From positions 88,959,312-89,023,311 of the forward strand of contig CM067369.1 of NCBI GenBank assembly GCA_034401795.1: a DNA stretch of 64,000 nucleotides, read 5' to 3'. The translations under genes were made by a program, and so were the position numbers. This DNA is from Chaetoderma sp. LZ-2023a. Its lineage: Eukaryota; Mollusca; Caudofoveata; Chaetodermatida; Chaetodermatidae. Under the pieces are notes generated by a model that ran no database searches, had not been told where the DNA came from, and worked only from the letters and a program-made list of their open reading frames with translations. Below are positions 23,201 through 32,688 of the stretch, piece after piece (the first letter of the stretch is position 1; each line of letters begins with the position of its first letter).

Positions 23201-23782
23201 AATGGTCCCGTGGCTCATGTCCGACATCAAAGATCTGGGAAAGTGCGCGTACTTAATATATCCAAGATACGTGTAGTGGACTCAGAAATGTGTTGGGACA
23301 AGGTCCGACCACGCCCTATTCGTAACCCTGCTAAAGGTACGAAAGCTAGCCATCACCCTCGAGTGATAGTACCCGAGTCCAAACCATTGCCGGTAAACGA
23401 CTCCAGTGCGACATCGAGTAAGCGAGCTCGTAGGAAGCGACCAGCTTCTGATGAAGAGCCAAGGGTGCGCAGGGGTGGTAAGGGGGTTGATGTAAATATA
23501 GATCAACCTCGTACGAGTCAGATTCGAAACCATGAGTCACCAATGGAAACCCAAGTGACTCCTCGTACTATAATGATGGACACCTCGGAGGATGTACCCG
23601 AGCCTGCCAATGAGCCAATGGAAACGCTTCCAGCTCATCCCTACTTTCTGCGCAAGCGCAGTCTCGCTCATGATGTCTACTCGGACCCTAAGAGACTCAG
23701 GATTGGCGCGTTTGGCCGTGCTCGATATGATGATTTCATCGGTCGTATCGAAGCAGTTATAAGGCGACGTGGCCAGAGATAA
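20138..23782 (+). CDS. pol: Pol: protease-RT-RNase H-integrase
   Basis: Open without stops from 20138 to the TAA at 23780-23782. It is in the -1 frame relative to gag with about 90 bases of overlap, so a -1 ribosomal frameshift is the likely mode of expression. Numbering residues from 20222: protease LVDTGAS (Asp32); RT about 165-395 with PKKDG, MDLKSGYWQIP, and FVDD 338-341; RNase H with YTDAS (Asp487) and YTDHKPL; integrase zinc finger H697, H702, C732, C735; catalytic Asp763, Asp823 and Glu859 with 35-residue spacing (DD35E). A long C-terminal region follows, including a beta-rich KVGDSVVVK segment. No chromodomain is recognised. All catalytic residues are present. Confidence 0.95.
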   Translation, partial: TRFVWKKEFVCGSCERTKESGKWRRRKPLVRAPTERFLIRLRLERNGLVNKGEYLHALVDTGASTSLIRKDIWHSMLDARPLKRARTLLAVNGAPIELLGETQIKFENARPIPSTVVASMRHECLIGADALHLGNAKIDYRTKVVVWFGQVYPFRYPYREQLRYVNASCKETTGYKDIDKVIDDFADIFDTARPNTLGLVPKVKCTVPTGDAYPIRQKAYRLPLTKQYVVKNQVKEMLDAGVIRPSSSPWASPITLVPKKDGDTRFCIDYRKLNSVCRKDSYPLPNISDIFDSMRGATIFSTMDLKSGYWQIPMASQDIEKTAFVCSEGLYEWIRMPFGFCNSGAVFQRAMNDIFREFVGKWVHVFVDDIVVYSRNPTEHAQHLRKVMRKIREYNLQVKKKKCDFASKSVDLLGYRISAQGVAPQAQKVKVIREMSPPRDVGEVRSFLGATGYYRSCVQGYAEIAKPLIELTKKYKRFEWGKDEQQAFKKLQNLLCSETVLTYPNLNAPYKLYTDASSYAIGAILVQDDDKGIERVIQYVSSTLKDSQLNWPVIEEAYAVIYALKKLRPYLFGAQFTVYTDHKPLKSLFVGEVKNTKVQRWAVLIAEYGCKIEYIQGSKNIRADMLSRLRRPVEVATLDTGDYVIPEVDEGVLPHVPLEVYDVPYDELRTEQTKEYPELFKNTPEEYMVKNGILYSLVTPSALDAEYPRIVLPALFREKVLRKAHERAGHQGLKKTIGMVRDSFVWTSLRKDVVHMIETCTTCQVNRPVTTRPQYSEMPMANYPSQIIGMDLIGPLLESSRGNVYIMTIIDHCSAWAEAYPIAAKTSQNVEDKFFNEYVARHGVPEILITDQGKEFCSNNLEERFKEHGIDHRRSSPYHPQTNGRTERFNRTLKELIQKGVNNESRAWEDELGAALTAYRSSRHSTTGYTPFYLTYGRRARLPLTVPLDATQDLGERLTCLNNALLRARGETAKSREVHREQINKRAHAGEFKVGDSVVVKAEERMKLTSRSDPEYEIFKINGPVAHVRHQRSGKVRVLNISKIRVVDSEMCWDKVRPRPIRNPAKGTKASHHPRVIVPESKPLPVNDSSATSSKRARRKRPASDEEPRVRRGGKGVDVNIDQPRTSQIRNHESPMETQVTPRTIMMDTSEDVPEPANEPMETLPAHPYFLRKRSLAHDVYSDPKRLRIGAFGRARYDDFIGRIEAVIRRRGQR
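20214..20220 (+). promoter_or_regulatory. Candidate gag-pol frameshift region
   Basis: In the gag frame the codons GGA AAC precede CGT TGG TGA. With the preceding A the heptamer is A-GGA-AAC, one base from the classical G-GGA-AAC slippery site, and lies just before the gag stop. Pairing in the P site would be imperfect, and I did not establish a downstream structure. Confidence 0.3.
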
Positions 23783-23834
23783 TTTTAATCTCTTCATCAT
23801 CGCTGTACGAGTAGCATAGCATAAGTCTAGCATC

Positions 23835-25718
23835 ATGTATACATTACAGTGGGGTGTGATAGTGATGGTAGTAGGTATAGTACATAGCGTCTGCCGGAAG
23901 TCTAGTATTCATAAGTTACCAAATGGTGTTATGATAACCGATCACCAGGAAATATCATTAATACGGGCGGAATGGACGGTAGTGGTGTCCATAGACCATC
24001 CATATTTGCCTACCGAATTTCTTTACCAAATGATAAAAATTCGTGCGCTCGTGGCGGATATCGGTCTGAAGACTTCTTTAAGCACCAACGACATTATAGG
24101 ACTCCAACGCCGAAGTGATGGCATCAGGAAGATTGCCGTAGGTACACAACAAACAATGCAGAAGCGTAATCTTAGGCGAAGGAAACGGGGACTATTTAAT
24201 TTTGTGGGTGACATAGCGTCATCCTTATTCGGAACTGCTACATCCGGCGACATAGAAGCAATCCGGGATGTAGTGAAGGAGGCGATGAGGAATGTAAACA
24301 GACTGGTCCATTTCTCTAGCAAGTTGGCGTCACACGTGAAACTTGCTTTTAAGGCGATAGACGCCAATATGGATAGAATTAACGACGTAGCGGATAGTTT
24401 GGTGGAGTTAACCGGAAATGTTAGCCGACTGTTCAAGGTACAGGCAACGCGTCAGGCGGAACTGTATGCATTAGTACGTCTCGGGAACCTCATCGATGCA
24501 GCCGAGGATGTGGTAACAAGTTACCAGAAGGCTGCTGCCCAGTTTCATAGGCAAACGGCCTCACTCGAGCTGGGTAGATTGACGGAGGAGTTATTCAGCC
24601 CTAAGGACCTGGCCGAAGTGGCTAAGCAGGTCAGAGTAGGCAACCGTTTAATCCGTCCATACCAATGGTACTACCGAAACGTAGTAGCATATCCCCTGTG
24701 GAGGGACGACGAAAGACTGCATTATATAGCTACATTACCCTTAATCGACGGAGGACAGTATATAGAGTATGGGCTGCATTCATGGCCCGAACCATTGGTC
24801 ACGAGGGGTTACTATATGCAGGTATTAATAGCTAGAACCAGTATTGGACTTGACACTAAGACGGGTTGGTATTTTACGCCATCTGAGTGCCAAGGAAGTA
24901 AGCCCCGAGTATGTCACGGGCAATTAAGGGTCGATAAGACCCACGTGCCGTGCATAGTGAGTCTACTCACTAACACCACCGATAGTACCTGCAATATTAG
25001 ATTGACTGAGTCCAACGAAACGTCTAGTAAAGTATTTGCCCATAAGAAAATAGGTGTGGTTTTGCAAACGTTTGGAGAAACGGTTGAGGTGCACTGCAGC
25101 GGACGACTGACAGACCGGTGTGTGGTGAAGAATGGTGTGTTTGCTTTAATGTCTAGTGAATGTGATTATAGTGGCAAGGGTTGGCGATTTGAGCCAGTAC
25201 AGTCTTATAGTAGGACTTACACTCGAGTCAGTCTGGCCATTGATATGCCACGGTTGGATGTGGCCGGGGTACTAAACCAATCAATGATAGTTGAGCAGTT
25301 AAGTATGCAAAAATGGGACCATTTACAGAAGTCTAAGTACGTGCAGCTAGCACCCTTGTCTGCGGTCGACCCAGCGATGGTCGATGGCATGGGGGTACGG
25401 TCGTTTGTGTCGTATTCGACCGGCTCCTTCGTCGTAGTGATCGTAGTGGTGGTGATATTATGGAAGTGTGGAATAATTTCACGCATGTGGATATGGATTA
25501 AATGCAAGCCACATGCGGCCCAAAGAAGTGCGCCACGGACTATTCGCCCTCTAGGACCCCGGAGACCTGCAGCCCTACCGGAGCCTATGAGGATGTCAGC
25601 CGGGTCGTCGCCTAATGCTGTAGCCAGGACTGAGATCGACCCGACGGCTGACGACTGGATGGACGTGGCAATTGACAATCCTAACATTCGTACATCGTAC
25701 GAGGATTTATCTTTGTAG
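23835..25718 (+). CDS. env: Envelope-like glycoprotein (F-type fusion protein)
   Basis: A 627-residue type I membrane protein predicted to mediate fusion. A hydrophobic N-terminal segment (about residues 5-19) fits a signal peptide. A furin-type site RRKR ends at residue 118 and is followed by GLFNFVGDIASSLFGT, the fusion-peptide layout of errantivirus Env and baculovirus F proteins. Long helices follow (about 135-270), then a Cys-containing ectodomain with several N-x-S/T sites. A membrane anchor lies at about 530-547 (VVVIVVVVILW), with a tail of about 80 residues. It starts 52 bases after the pol stop, so it would need a spliced mRNA. GTAAGT at 18366 and a CTAG just before the ATG are possible donor and acceptor. 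No internal stops. Confidence 0.88.
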   Translation: MYTLQWGVIVMVVGIVHSVCRKSSIHKLPNGVMITDHQEISLIRAEWTVVVSIDHPYLPTEFLYQMIKIRALVADIGLKTSLSTNDIIGLQRRSDGIRKIAVGTQQTMQKRNLRRRKRGLFNFVGDIASSLFGTATSGDIEAIRDVVKEAMRNVNRLVHFSSKLASHVKLAFKAIDANMDRINDVADSLVELTGNVSRLFKVQATRQAELYALVRLGNLIDAAEDVVTSYQKAAAQFHRQTASLELGRLTEELFSPKDLAEVAKQVRVGNRLIRPYQWYYRNVVAYPLWRDDERLHYIATLPLIDGGQYIEYGLHSWPEPLVTRGYYMQVLIARTSIGLDTKTGWYFTPSECQGSKPRVCHGQLRVDKTHVPCIVSLLTNTTDSTCNIRLTESNETSSKVFAHKKIGVVLQTFGETVEVHCSGRLTDRCVVKNGVFALMSSECDYSGKGWRFEPVQSYSRTYTRVSLAIDMPRLDVAGVLNQSMIVEQLSMQKWDHLQKSKYVQLAPLSAVDPAMVDGMGVRSFVSYSTGSFVVVIVVVVILWKCGIISRMWIWIKCKPHAAQRSAPRTIRPLGPRRPAALPEPMRMSAGSSPNAVARTEIDPTADDWMDVAIDNPNIRTSYEDLSL

Positions 25719-25778
25719 CACGAACTTTATTATTGTGCCACGTATTAATTGTTATGAGCATGTATTGTGGATGTCATT

Positions 25779-25997
25779 ATGACCGTTGATATGACCTGTA
25801 ATGATTTAACTGTAGGATTAGGGTTTGTAGCTAGTTATGTATCGTTTAACATGGTATTTTTCGTTAAATATGTTTTATCATTATTATTGATTTTCGCTAT
25901 TGCAGTGTTAACGGAGGACTCCGTTAGCTTGTGGACGTCAGTTATGGGTAGCCCTGGTATAGTGTGGTTTAGTTGTTGGTGGTGCACAACGAGTTAA
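25779..25997 (+). CDS. Small membrane ORF between env and 3' LTR
   Basis: A 72-codon frame from ATG 25779 to TAA 25995-25997, with a hydrophobic stretch (FFVKYVLSLLLIFAIAVL) that could span a membrane. No family recognised. It sits where complex retroviruses place accessory genes, but the length is compatible with chance. Confidence 0.3.
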   Translation: MTVDMTCNDLTVGLGFVASYVSFNMVFFVKYVLSLLLIFAIAVLTEDSVSLWTSVMGSPGIVWFSCWWCTTS

Positions 25998-26036
25998 TTA
26001 TCAATATCTTAAGGCCTTAAGAGATGGTTAATTAAC
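25993..26036. repeat. 44-bp palindrome before the 3' LTR
   Basis: An imperfect palindrome bounded by GTTAATTA and TAATTAAC with the perfect core CTTAAGGCCTTAAG centred near 26014. It lies immediately upstream of the purine-rich GAGGGG (26044-26049) that precedes the LTR. Confidence 0.7.
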
Positions 26037-26053
26037 TTCGGTTGAGGGGCATG

Positions 26054-27645
26054 TGTAGATATCGGATTGTCTTATGGGAAGTCATGACCCCGGTAGACGT
26101 CTTATATGTGCAAGTAAGACCTCAGTGAAATTCTCATATTTGAAAATACCAGGGAATAGTAGCAGTAGCAATTAGAGACGGAGTAGGATGCACTGGTTGA
26201 CTTTGACCAGTGCTAGTAGTGATACAGTTTCGCGGAAATAGGATAGGTTTCACAGAAATAGAATAGGAACCAGATTGAAACTGTAGTAGTATATTCATCA
26301 TGGTAAGTTAGAAAATAGAATAGATTGGAATAAGACCAACGGTTCTGAGTTGATGGTGTCTGTCAATAGTTGAAGATAAAAGTGGTTGCTGTGGGATCGG
26401 CATACACTTTTATAAATTCAGCAGTCATTTAGGCCGTTAGTTTAGTAAATAATAGAGTGAGAAGAATAGATACGAAATGATGGGAATCGAGAGAATTATA
26501 GGAAACAGACTGACATGTAGTTGTTGACGATCGGCATTCCGAATCCCTTAAGCAAGTACAACAACACCAGCTGGCAATGAGATCATACAGCTCATGTGCT
26601 TATTAACGTTCGTTTCCTACAGGCTTATCCACGATAGGCAAGGGACAGAACAGAGGCATTGTAGCGTCCTGTAGGAATTAATAACACAATCGAAATTTGT
26701 ATATCAACTATATGTCTATCAAAGGGAGGCAGGCAACAACAACACATTCCGTAATGTTGTTGGTTAGCTGACAGATCGCATCAAATCAGAACCAGCCAAC
26801 ACCGCTTTGACCCTGTTTTAAGTTAGCTCCATAGAAGAGAAGCCCAGAGTTTGATTGGCCGAGATGACGTCATAATCAATGAGCATCTAGCCAAACTCTG
26901 TGGCAGAGAAACAAAAAGAACTAAGTTTCAGAGTGGAATCGAAAGATAGGCGAACAGGGATTGGTCAGAACGACCAACAGAAATAGGTACGAACTTCTAG
27001 GAAGAGATAAGCAGATGTTGATTGGGGGACAAGAGTGTGTGGACCAATCAAGCTGTGGTTATAGCTACCTAGAAGGATGAAAGAAACAGAAGCTATGTAT
27101 TACGATATATATAGATCTATGTATCGTAATATGTATAGAAGTTAGGAAAATGTAAATTGTATATAATAGGCACTTTGTCTATTATGGATAATCTTTTACC
27201 ATCAGTGATTCGAGTAGGTATCCGTCTACCTCTGTGAGTTCGCAGCGAAATATAAGCAGTAGTTTAGAATAGCAGTTGCTAGAAATCGTGTAAATTATTC
27301 TTAAAATATATACAGTTTAGCCTTTTATATTCGGCAGCAAAAGTCGAAATTGTTATAAGTATATTAGTAATAAATAGTCATCATAATATAAAGTAGTGAG
27401 TCGAAGTTGTATTTTACTCCAGGAGCACGAAACATCATCGTGCCTTACCTGAATCATTCTGATAAATCAGATAGGCCCGTATTGCTAACAAAATATCTTC
27501 ACAAAATCGGAAGAGGCGAGCCAGCAATAAGCACCGCTACAGCGTCGGAAAGATAGATTGTCGCAGCAATCTATTAACCATCATAAGTCTTTCCGTGTCG
27601 TAGTGGTCGTCATAATCCTGTGTAATCGGAGACCGAAAATCTTCA
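26054..27645 (+). repeat. 3' LTR of env-bearing provirus
   Basis: Same length as the 5' LTR, offset 9322 bp. It differs at 26130 and 26547 by my reading. The poly(A) signal AATAAA is at 27369-27374. It is followed by the TTAT target duplication. Confidence 0.95.
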
Positions 27646-30130
27646 TTATGTTGCCACAAGACCCGGCTTGCCCTGGATAAATATTCTGTGAAAGAATAAT
27701 GCCCAAGCCATGCACATATATAGAGCAAGAGCTATCAGAAGATAGCAAATAGCTTACTTGTATATATTAATTGTACAAGGCATGATATCATTGACCACCG
27801 GATACAGTCTCATTTTGAAATGACAATCTACCTTCCGAATGTCAAATGATCCAAACATGAGCAAAATTCAAACTTATGCATAATAATATAATGCAGATTA
27901 CATTTAGACAGCTTATAGAGCAAAACGAAACATTTGATCTAAATCGGATAAGTATTTGCTGATTAAATTGTCATTTGAAAAAATCTTAGCCACAGCATAA
28001 GAGGAAGAAGCGGGGTTAAAATTAGTACTAAATAATCACCGTTCAAATGCTGTAAAAGCAGGCTAGTCCAAAGAATACTACATAAAAATCGGTGACGTTT
28101 TATTGGAATGGGATAACCACCTGTTAAATGTAAATGTTGTTTAACAAAACTTAACGGCAGCACAAACCTTACCCTGGCCCGGGAAAATAGTTCAAACTGC
28201 GTAAAAGTAAGGAAAATCCCGAAAATGTAAATAATTTGGATGCAGTGTATTTCTAAACTTCGAAATCTATGAAGCTTTCTTGAAATCGAATAGCCCCTAG
28301 TTAATGTAAATGTTGTTTGAAAAAGCTTAGCTAGAGCTGACATCGACGCACACACCAAAGCCGACGCCAGGGCTGATGCCGACGCCGGCATTGTTCCACA
28401 CACCACACATATATCACCTCTTCGTGAAGGCAAGATAAAAACGAGAACAGATACCTACCAGTAATGAACACGGGGATGCCGGAAGCAAATGTGATGGGTG
28501 GGGGCAGGTTCCACAATAGGGCACGCTGGATGGCATTGTTTGGACGAAGATATTAAATGGGTGCCCCACCCCTCCCTCCCAGCCCTGTTCGAGGATACCC
28601 ACCTACCTAACCACCGCGAGAAAAAACATTGAAAGGGGCAGGCTAAATTTCCTGCATTCTGAGTTTCTTATGATTAATGTTAATCGAAGAACTTATGTAT
28701 TCTTTGGTCAATTGAATCTATTCACAATTCACAATGTGAGCGATCGGGCAGGCGGGTTGTGTTAGATGCACACGTTGATTGTGCGTGCATTCGTGCATGT
28801 GTCTGCATGGTGGACCTGCACAGTTTGCCTCGAAAATATTTAATAGGACCTTAGTTCGTAATTATATTTCCAATCAGCAGCATTCAGAGGAAACGTGGTT
28901 TTTGGGAAAACTAGGTTATCCAAAACAAATCTACCAATCATGCTGAACATGCGAGAAAGGTTTGTTCAGTTCTTGCCGTAGATGAAGACCATGAGGTTTC
29001 TTGAGTTTCATGTCCAGCAGTTTCACAGGTCTTTAAATGTAAATAGAACAAAATCCAAGATGGCCACCAACAAAATCGATCAAGCAGCTTTCCGAGGCCA
29101 AGCCTGGATGTGACCTTATGGATCCTTCCTGCCCAGCAGTTCTTAAGGACTCGCTTAAAGAATACGATGGACATATGCTGGATGAATAGACAGATGAGGT
29201 AGCAACACAATTACGTCAAATTAGTAACACACTATTCAATAGCTAGTGTGTATGGAATAAGTAATGCAAATTATGATTTCGCAGCCTCTTACTTAGCCAT
29301 ATTGACGTGTGGGTGCCAGATGCACATTTGGCCCGGGCTATTCAAAGGTGACCTTCAAATGTCAGATTTTGTTTACGTGTGGATGGTGCTATCATCTTTT
29401 ATGGTTAGAACTCAAAGGGGTGGCTATGGCTAAACATGTGTATCATTAGCGAGTTGGTAGGTGTTGGGGCTGCGGGGGGGGGGGGCGTGAACTCATACTC
29501 ATATAACTAGCACAGTATTAAAAATCCAAGAAGATGATATTTATTACTTAGAGGTGCGTGCGTGCGTGCGTGTGGGTGGGGGGGGGGGGTGAACAACAAA
29601 TGTTAGACACATTGCTCAAATACACCCATCGACAATGCACTTCGGCCATGTGTATACAAATTATTTCTACCGTTGCGTCCGCTTCACACGTCAATTAAAA
29701 ATTTGAGTTTAAGAGTTGCTGTTAATTCTAATATCCCCTAGTGTGTCCGCATTGCTGCACCCGACCGGCCATCATTGCACATATATTCGATTCTACTTAC
29801 TAAGCAATGCATTAGCGGAGCGTGGACCAGTATCAATTCAAAAATTCAAATAGCCTATGACTGTATCTTACCTTTACTTGCAAAGATACATGCAATGTTT
29901 ACATATAAAAAGTCAATATGTCACATGTAACTGCCACTACATAAATAGCGTTTGCGTTTGCGTTGATGATTTAATTCAGCCTAGAAGCACTCCCATACAG
30001 AGCTGGATTTACGCAAGGGCTGGCGGGGCTGAAGCCCTGGGGCCCCCACTGTTTGGGGCCCCCTAAAATGTGCACTAAATTTTTTTTGTCCATTGTAATT
30101 ATTTTATAATAACAATGTGTAACTTTAAAG
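27646..30130. other. Intergenic; no gene recognised
   Basis: Starts with the TTAT duplication. A diverged short duplication shares GTTAATGTAAATGTTGTTT-like blocks (near 28120 and 28300). Low-complexity G runs and GCGT units occur at 29470-29590. No protein family recognised. Confidence 0.5.
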
Positions 30131-30132
30131 AC

Positions 30133-30133
<1 letters not shown>

Positions 30134-30197
<64 letters not shown>

Positions 30198-30205
30198 AGT
30201 AGTAA

Positions 30206-30298
<93 letters not shown>

Positions 30299-30304
30299 TA
30301 GTAG
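30134..30304. repeat. (AGT)n trinucleotide array
   Basis: About 170 bp of AGT repeats with a few interruptions near 30197. The long Tyr or Thr frames across it are artefacts. Confidence 0.95.
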
Positions 30305-30916
30305 CCATTGCCACTCAGTATCTTAGACCATCCAACCATTGCTCCACAACTGTGATCTAAGTGTGGATGAACGATGGCGCACCAGAAAGTTAATAGCCCC
30401 GGGCCCCTAGTAGGCTTAATCCGGCTCTGCTCCCATATTACTTTATGGACTTGTGTTAATGTCAAAACAACCGAACTTTAATACAACTGCTCAGTCTGCT
30501 CTGAATATTCTAAAAATCTTGTTTAAAGTTCTAAAGTAAAGCTTACTAATTTTTCGCAGAGAAATGTGTAAAGGACACAGCTGGTGCCCCCTCCCCGCCC
30601 AAAAGGCTACGGGGGGCGGGGGGGGGGGCAGCTGCCGCCCCTGCCCCCGTGCTTCCGGCGTCCCTGTACGAACACTTTGATAGAAACGTAGACGTGGTAT
30701 CCCCGAGATCCAGAAAAATAATGAATCGATAAATGTAAACTATCATCACACCTTCATCACACCTTCAGTTGTTTGCAATGAACAAATATTTCTAACGTAA
30801 TAAATTATTTATTTGCTTGATTTTAAAATTGTTGTCATTCGAAATTATTCGAACTCAAGTCCATGATATATAACTTAAGTGGACGAGACATAGCTCACAA
30901 AACGCTATGTATTATC

Positions 30917-31640
30917 TAGGGCTGTAACAAACATTCGTTGGTTCGTAAAATCGCAAACCAAGGGAAGACGAACCATGGTTCAGTTCGCTTGCTTGGGGTT
31001 CGCGTAGTTCGTGAACCATACATAATTTCACCAATGAATTCCCATATCTAATTTTAGGAAAACCATTCAGAAAAACTGTTAAATATTTTGAAATTAATTT
31101 AACTAGAAGCTGTTGCTGCCTTGCTGCCAGTCAAATTAATTCCAAAATATTTAACTGAGTAAGTTTTATATCATAAAGAATGGAATTTTTCAGGGATTTG
31201 TCTGTGAAAGAGCTAATAGACAATCATCTCTGAACGTCCTACTCTAAGTGTGATTTATAAATATGGCCATGAATGGAACTTAGCTGGCTAGGAATCCTAT
31301 ATTATTTTCTAACATTTGTTGTCAGAACTTGTCATTTGTGTTTCTCTACCATTTAGCCACTAAAACCATCTGCCTTTAAATGTTATTTTCTGTTAGGAGT
31401 AATTTCTCGCATACAATAGCGTATTAAAAGGGTTCGTGAACCAGTTCGTATTTCAGACATCTGTATCGTGAACCAGTTCGTATTTCAGACATCTGTATCG
31501 TGAACCAGTTCGTATTTCAGACATCTGTATCGTGAACCAGTTCGTATTTCAGACATCTGTATCGTGAACCAGTTCGTATTTCAGACATCTGTATCGTGAA
31601 CCGGTTCGGCTCATGAAAATCCTCACGAACCTCAACCCTA
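30917..31640. mobile_element. hAT-like non-autonomous transposon
   Basis: Ends are TAGGGCTG...CAACCCTA, flanked by 8-bp near-duplications GTATTATC (30909-30916) and GTATTAAC (31641-31648), a hAT hallmark. Inside are a TTCGTGAACC-rich region, a nested family A-like hairpin (31072-31155) and a 32-bp tandem array. No transposase is present. Confidence 0.6.
31436..31595. repeat. 32-bp tandem repeat, five copies
   Basis: Five essentially identical 32-bp units, each starting GTGAACCAGTTCG, at 31436, 31468, 31500, 31532 and 31564, plus a partial sixth. The array is inside the hAT-like element and amplifies its subterminal motif. Confidence 0.95.
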
Positions 31641-31654
31641 GTATTAACCCTTTA

Positions 31655-31800
31655 GTGATCTTGAGAAATGTCTACGTGAATACCAAGAGAAGAAATATTC
31701 TTTGAAAATTCACCATTGGCATGGCTAGTTATATATCTGTGATAATCATTCCATTCCTCAATTTTCAATAACACCATTCTCTTGGACTACAAATGGACAC
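31655..31800. repeat. Palindromic MITE family C (diverged)
   Basis: Contains CCAAGAGAAGAAATATTCT, GAAAATTCACCATTGGCATG and a weak complementary right arm ending CTCTTGGACTACAAATGGACA. It overlaps the sulfatase 3' flank. Confidence 0.55.
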
Positions 31801-31887
31801 TCACTAATTAAGCAAAAATGTAGATTTACTTCATCAATCTTGCCCATTTAAGGATTACAATATAAGTTATCTTGAACTTTTCACAAT

Positions 31888-32156
31888 CTATAACCATGGC
31901 TCCCAAACACCTCCATGGAGGGCCGGGTTAGATCTCGGATCATCGGGTGGTGTTTGTGGAGGAACAGCAGAGGAGTTGTAATAGTGTAGTCTGTCGAGTA
32001 GGTATTTAACTATGTTCGGATATTTGTCAGATAAGTCAACGCGCTCTACAGGATCATGTTCTATATTAAACAGTCCATGTGTTTTAACGTGGTTCTGGTT
32101 TTCGTTAATGCTGTCCAAGTTAGCATAGCTTGTCTCACGCCCGAATCGGATCATAT
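31888..32156 (-). CDS. ARSB: Sulfatase coding exon 9 (terminal)
   Basis: Acceptor TTGTTTTAG; stop TAG at 31890-31888. Encodes [20 protein letters not shown] and the C-terminal [19 protein letters not shown] 0.5-kb ACT array begins about 40 bases upstream of the acceptor. Confidence 0.93.
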
Positions 32157-32194
32157 CTAAAACAAAAACGATGGACACGGTACTATAGCCAACA

Positions 32195-32279
<85 letters not shown>

Positions 32280-32286
32280 GCTGCCG

Positions 32287-32360
<74 letters not shown>

Positions 32361-32369
32361 GCCACTGCC

Positions 32370-32459
<90 letters not shown>

Positions 32460-32484
32460 GCCGCTGCCCTTGCCACTACCACCA

Positions 32485-32554
<70 letters not shown>

Positions 32555-32562
32555 TACTACTG

Positions 32563-32605
<43 letters not shown>

Positions 32606-32628
32606 CACTACTACTGCTACTACTACTG

Positions 32629-32688
<60 letters not shown>

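Larger units (their letters stand above)
16732..27645 (+). mobile_element. Complete env-bearing Ty3/gypsy-type provirus
   Basis: A 10.9-kb LTR element with every expected part in order: 5' LTR (16732-18323), leader, gag (18600-20228), pol (protease, RT, RNase H, integrase; to 23782), env (23835-25718), a purine-rich stretch and 3' LTR (26054-27645). Both LTRs are 1592 bp; by eye I find two substitutions (16808/26130 C versus A; 17225/26547 A versus C). The target duplication is TTAT (16728-16731 and 27646-27649). None of the three main frames has an internal stop. Domain order RT-RNaseH-integrase and the DD35E integrase identify Ty3/gypsy (Metaviridae). Env makes it retrovirus-like, in the manner of insect errantiviruses. 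The insertion looks very recent. Confidence 0.95.

Noticed and set aside
25217-25687. 156-codon frame antisense to env
   Set aside because: Shadow of the env coding frame; no motif recognised.
31436-31620. CRISPR-like array of 32-bp repeats
   Set aside because: The units are directly contiguous with no spacers, and the DNA is eukaryotic; it is an ordinary tandem repeat within a hAT-like element.
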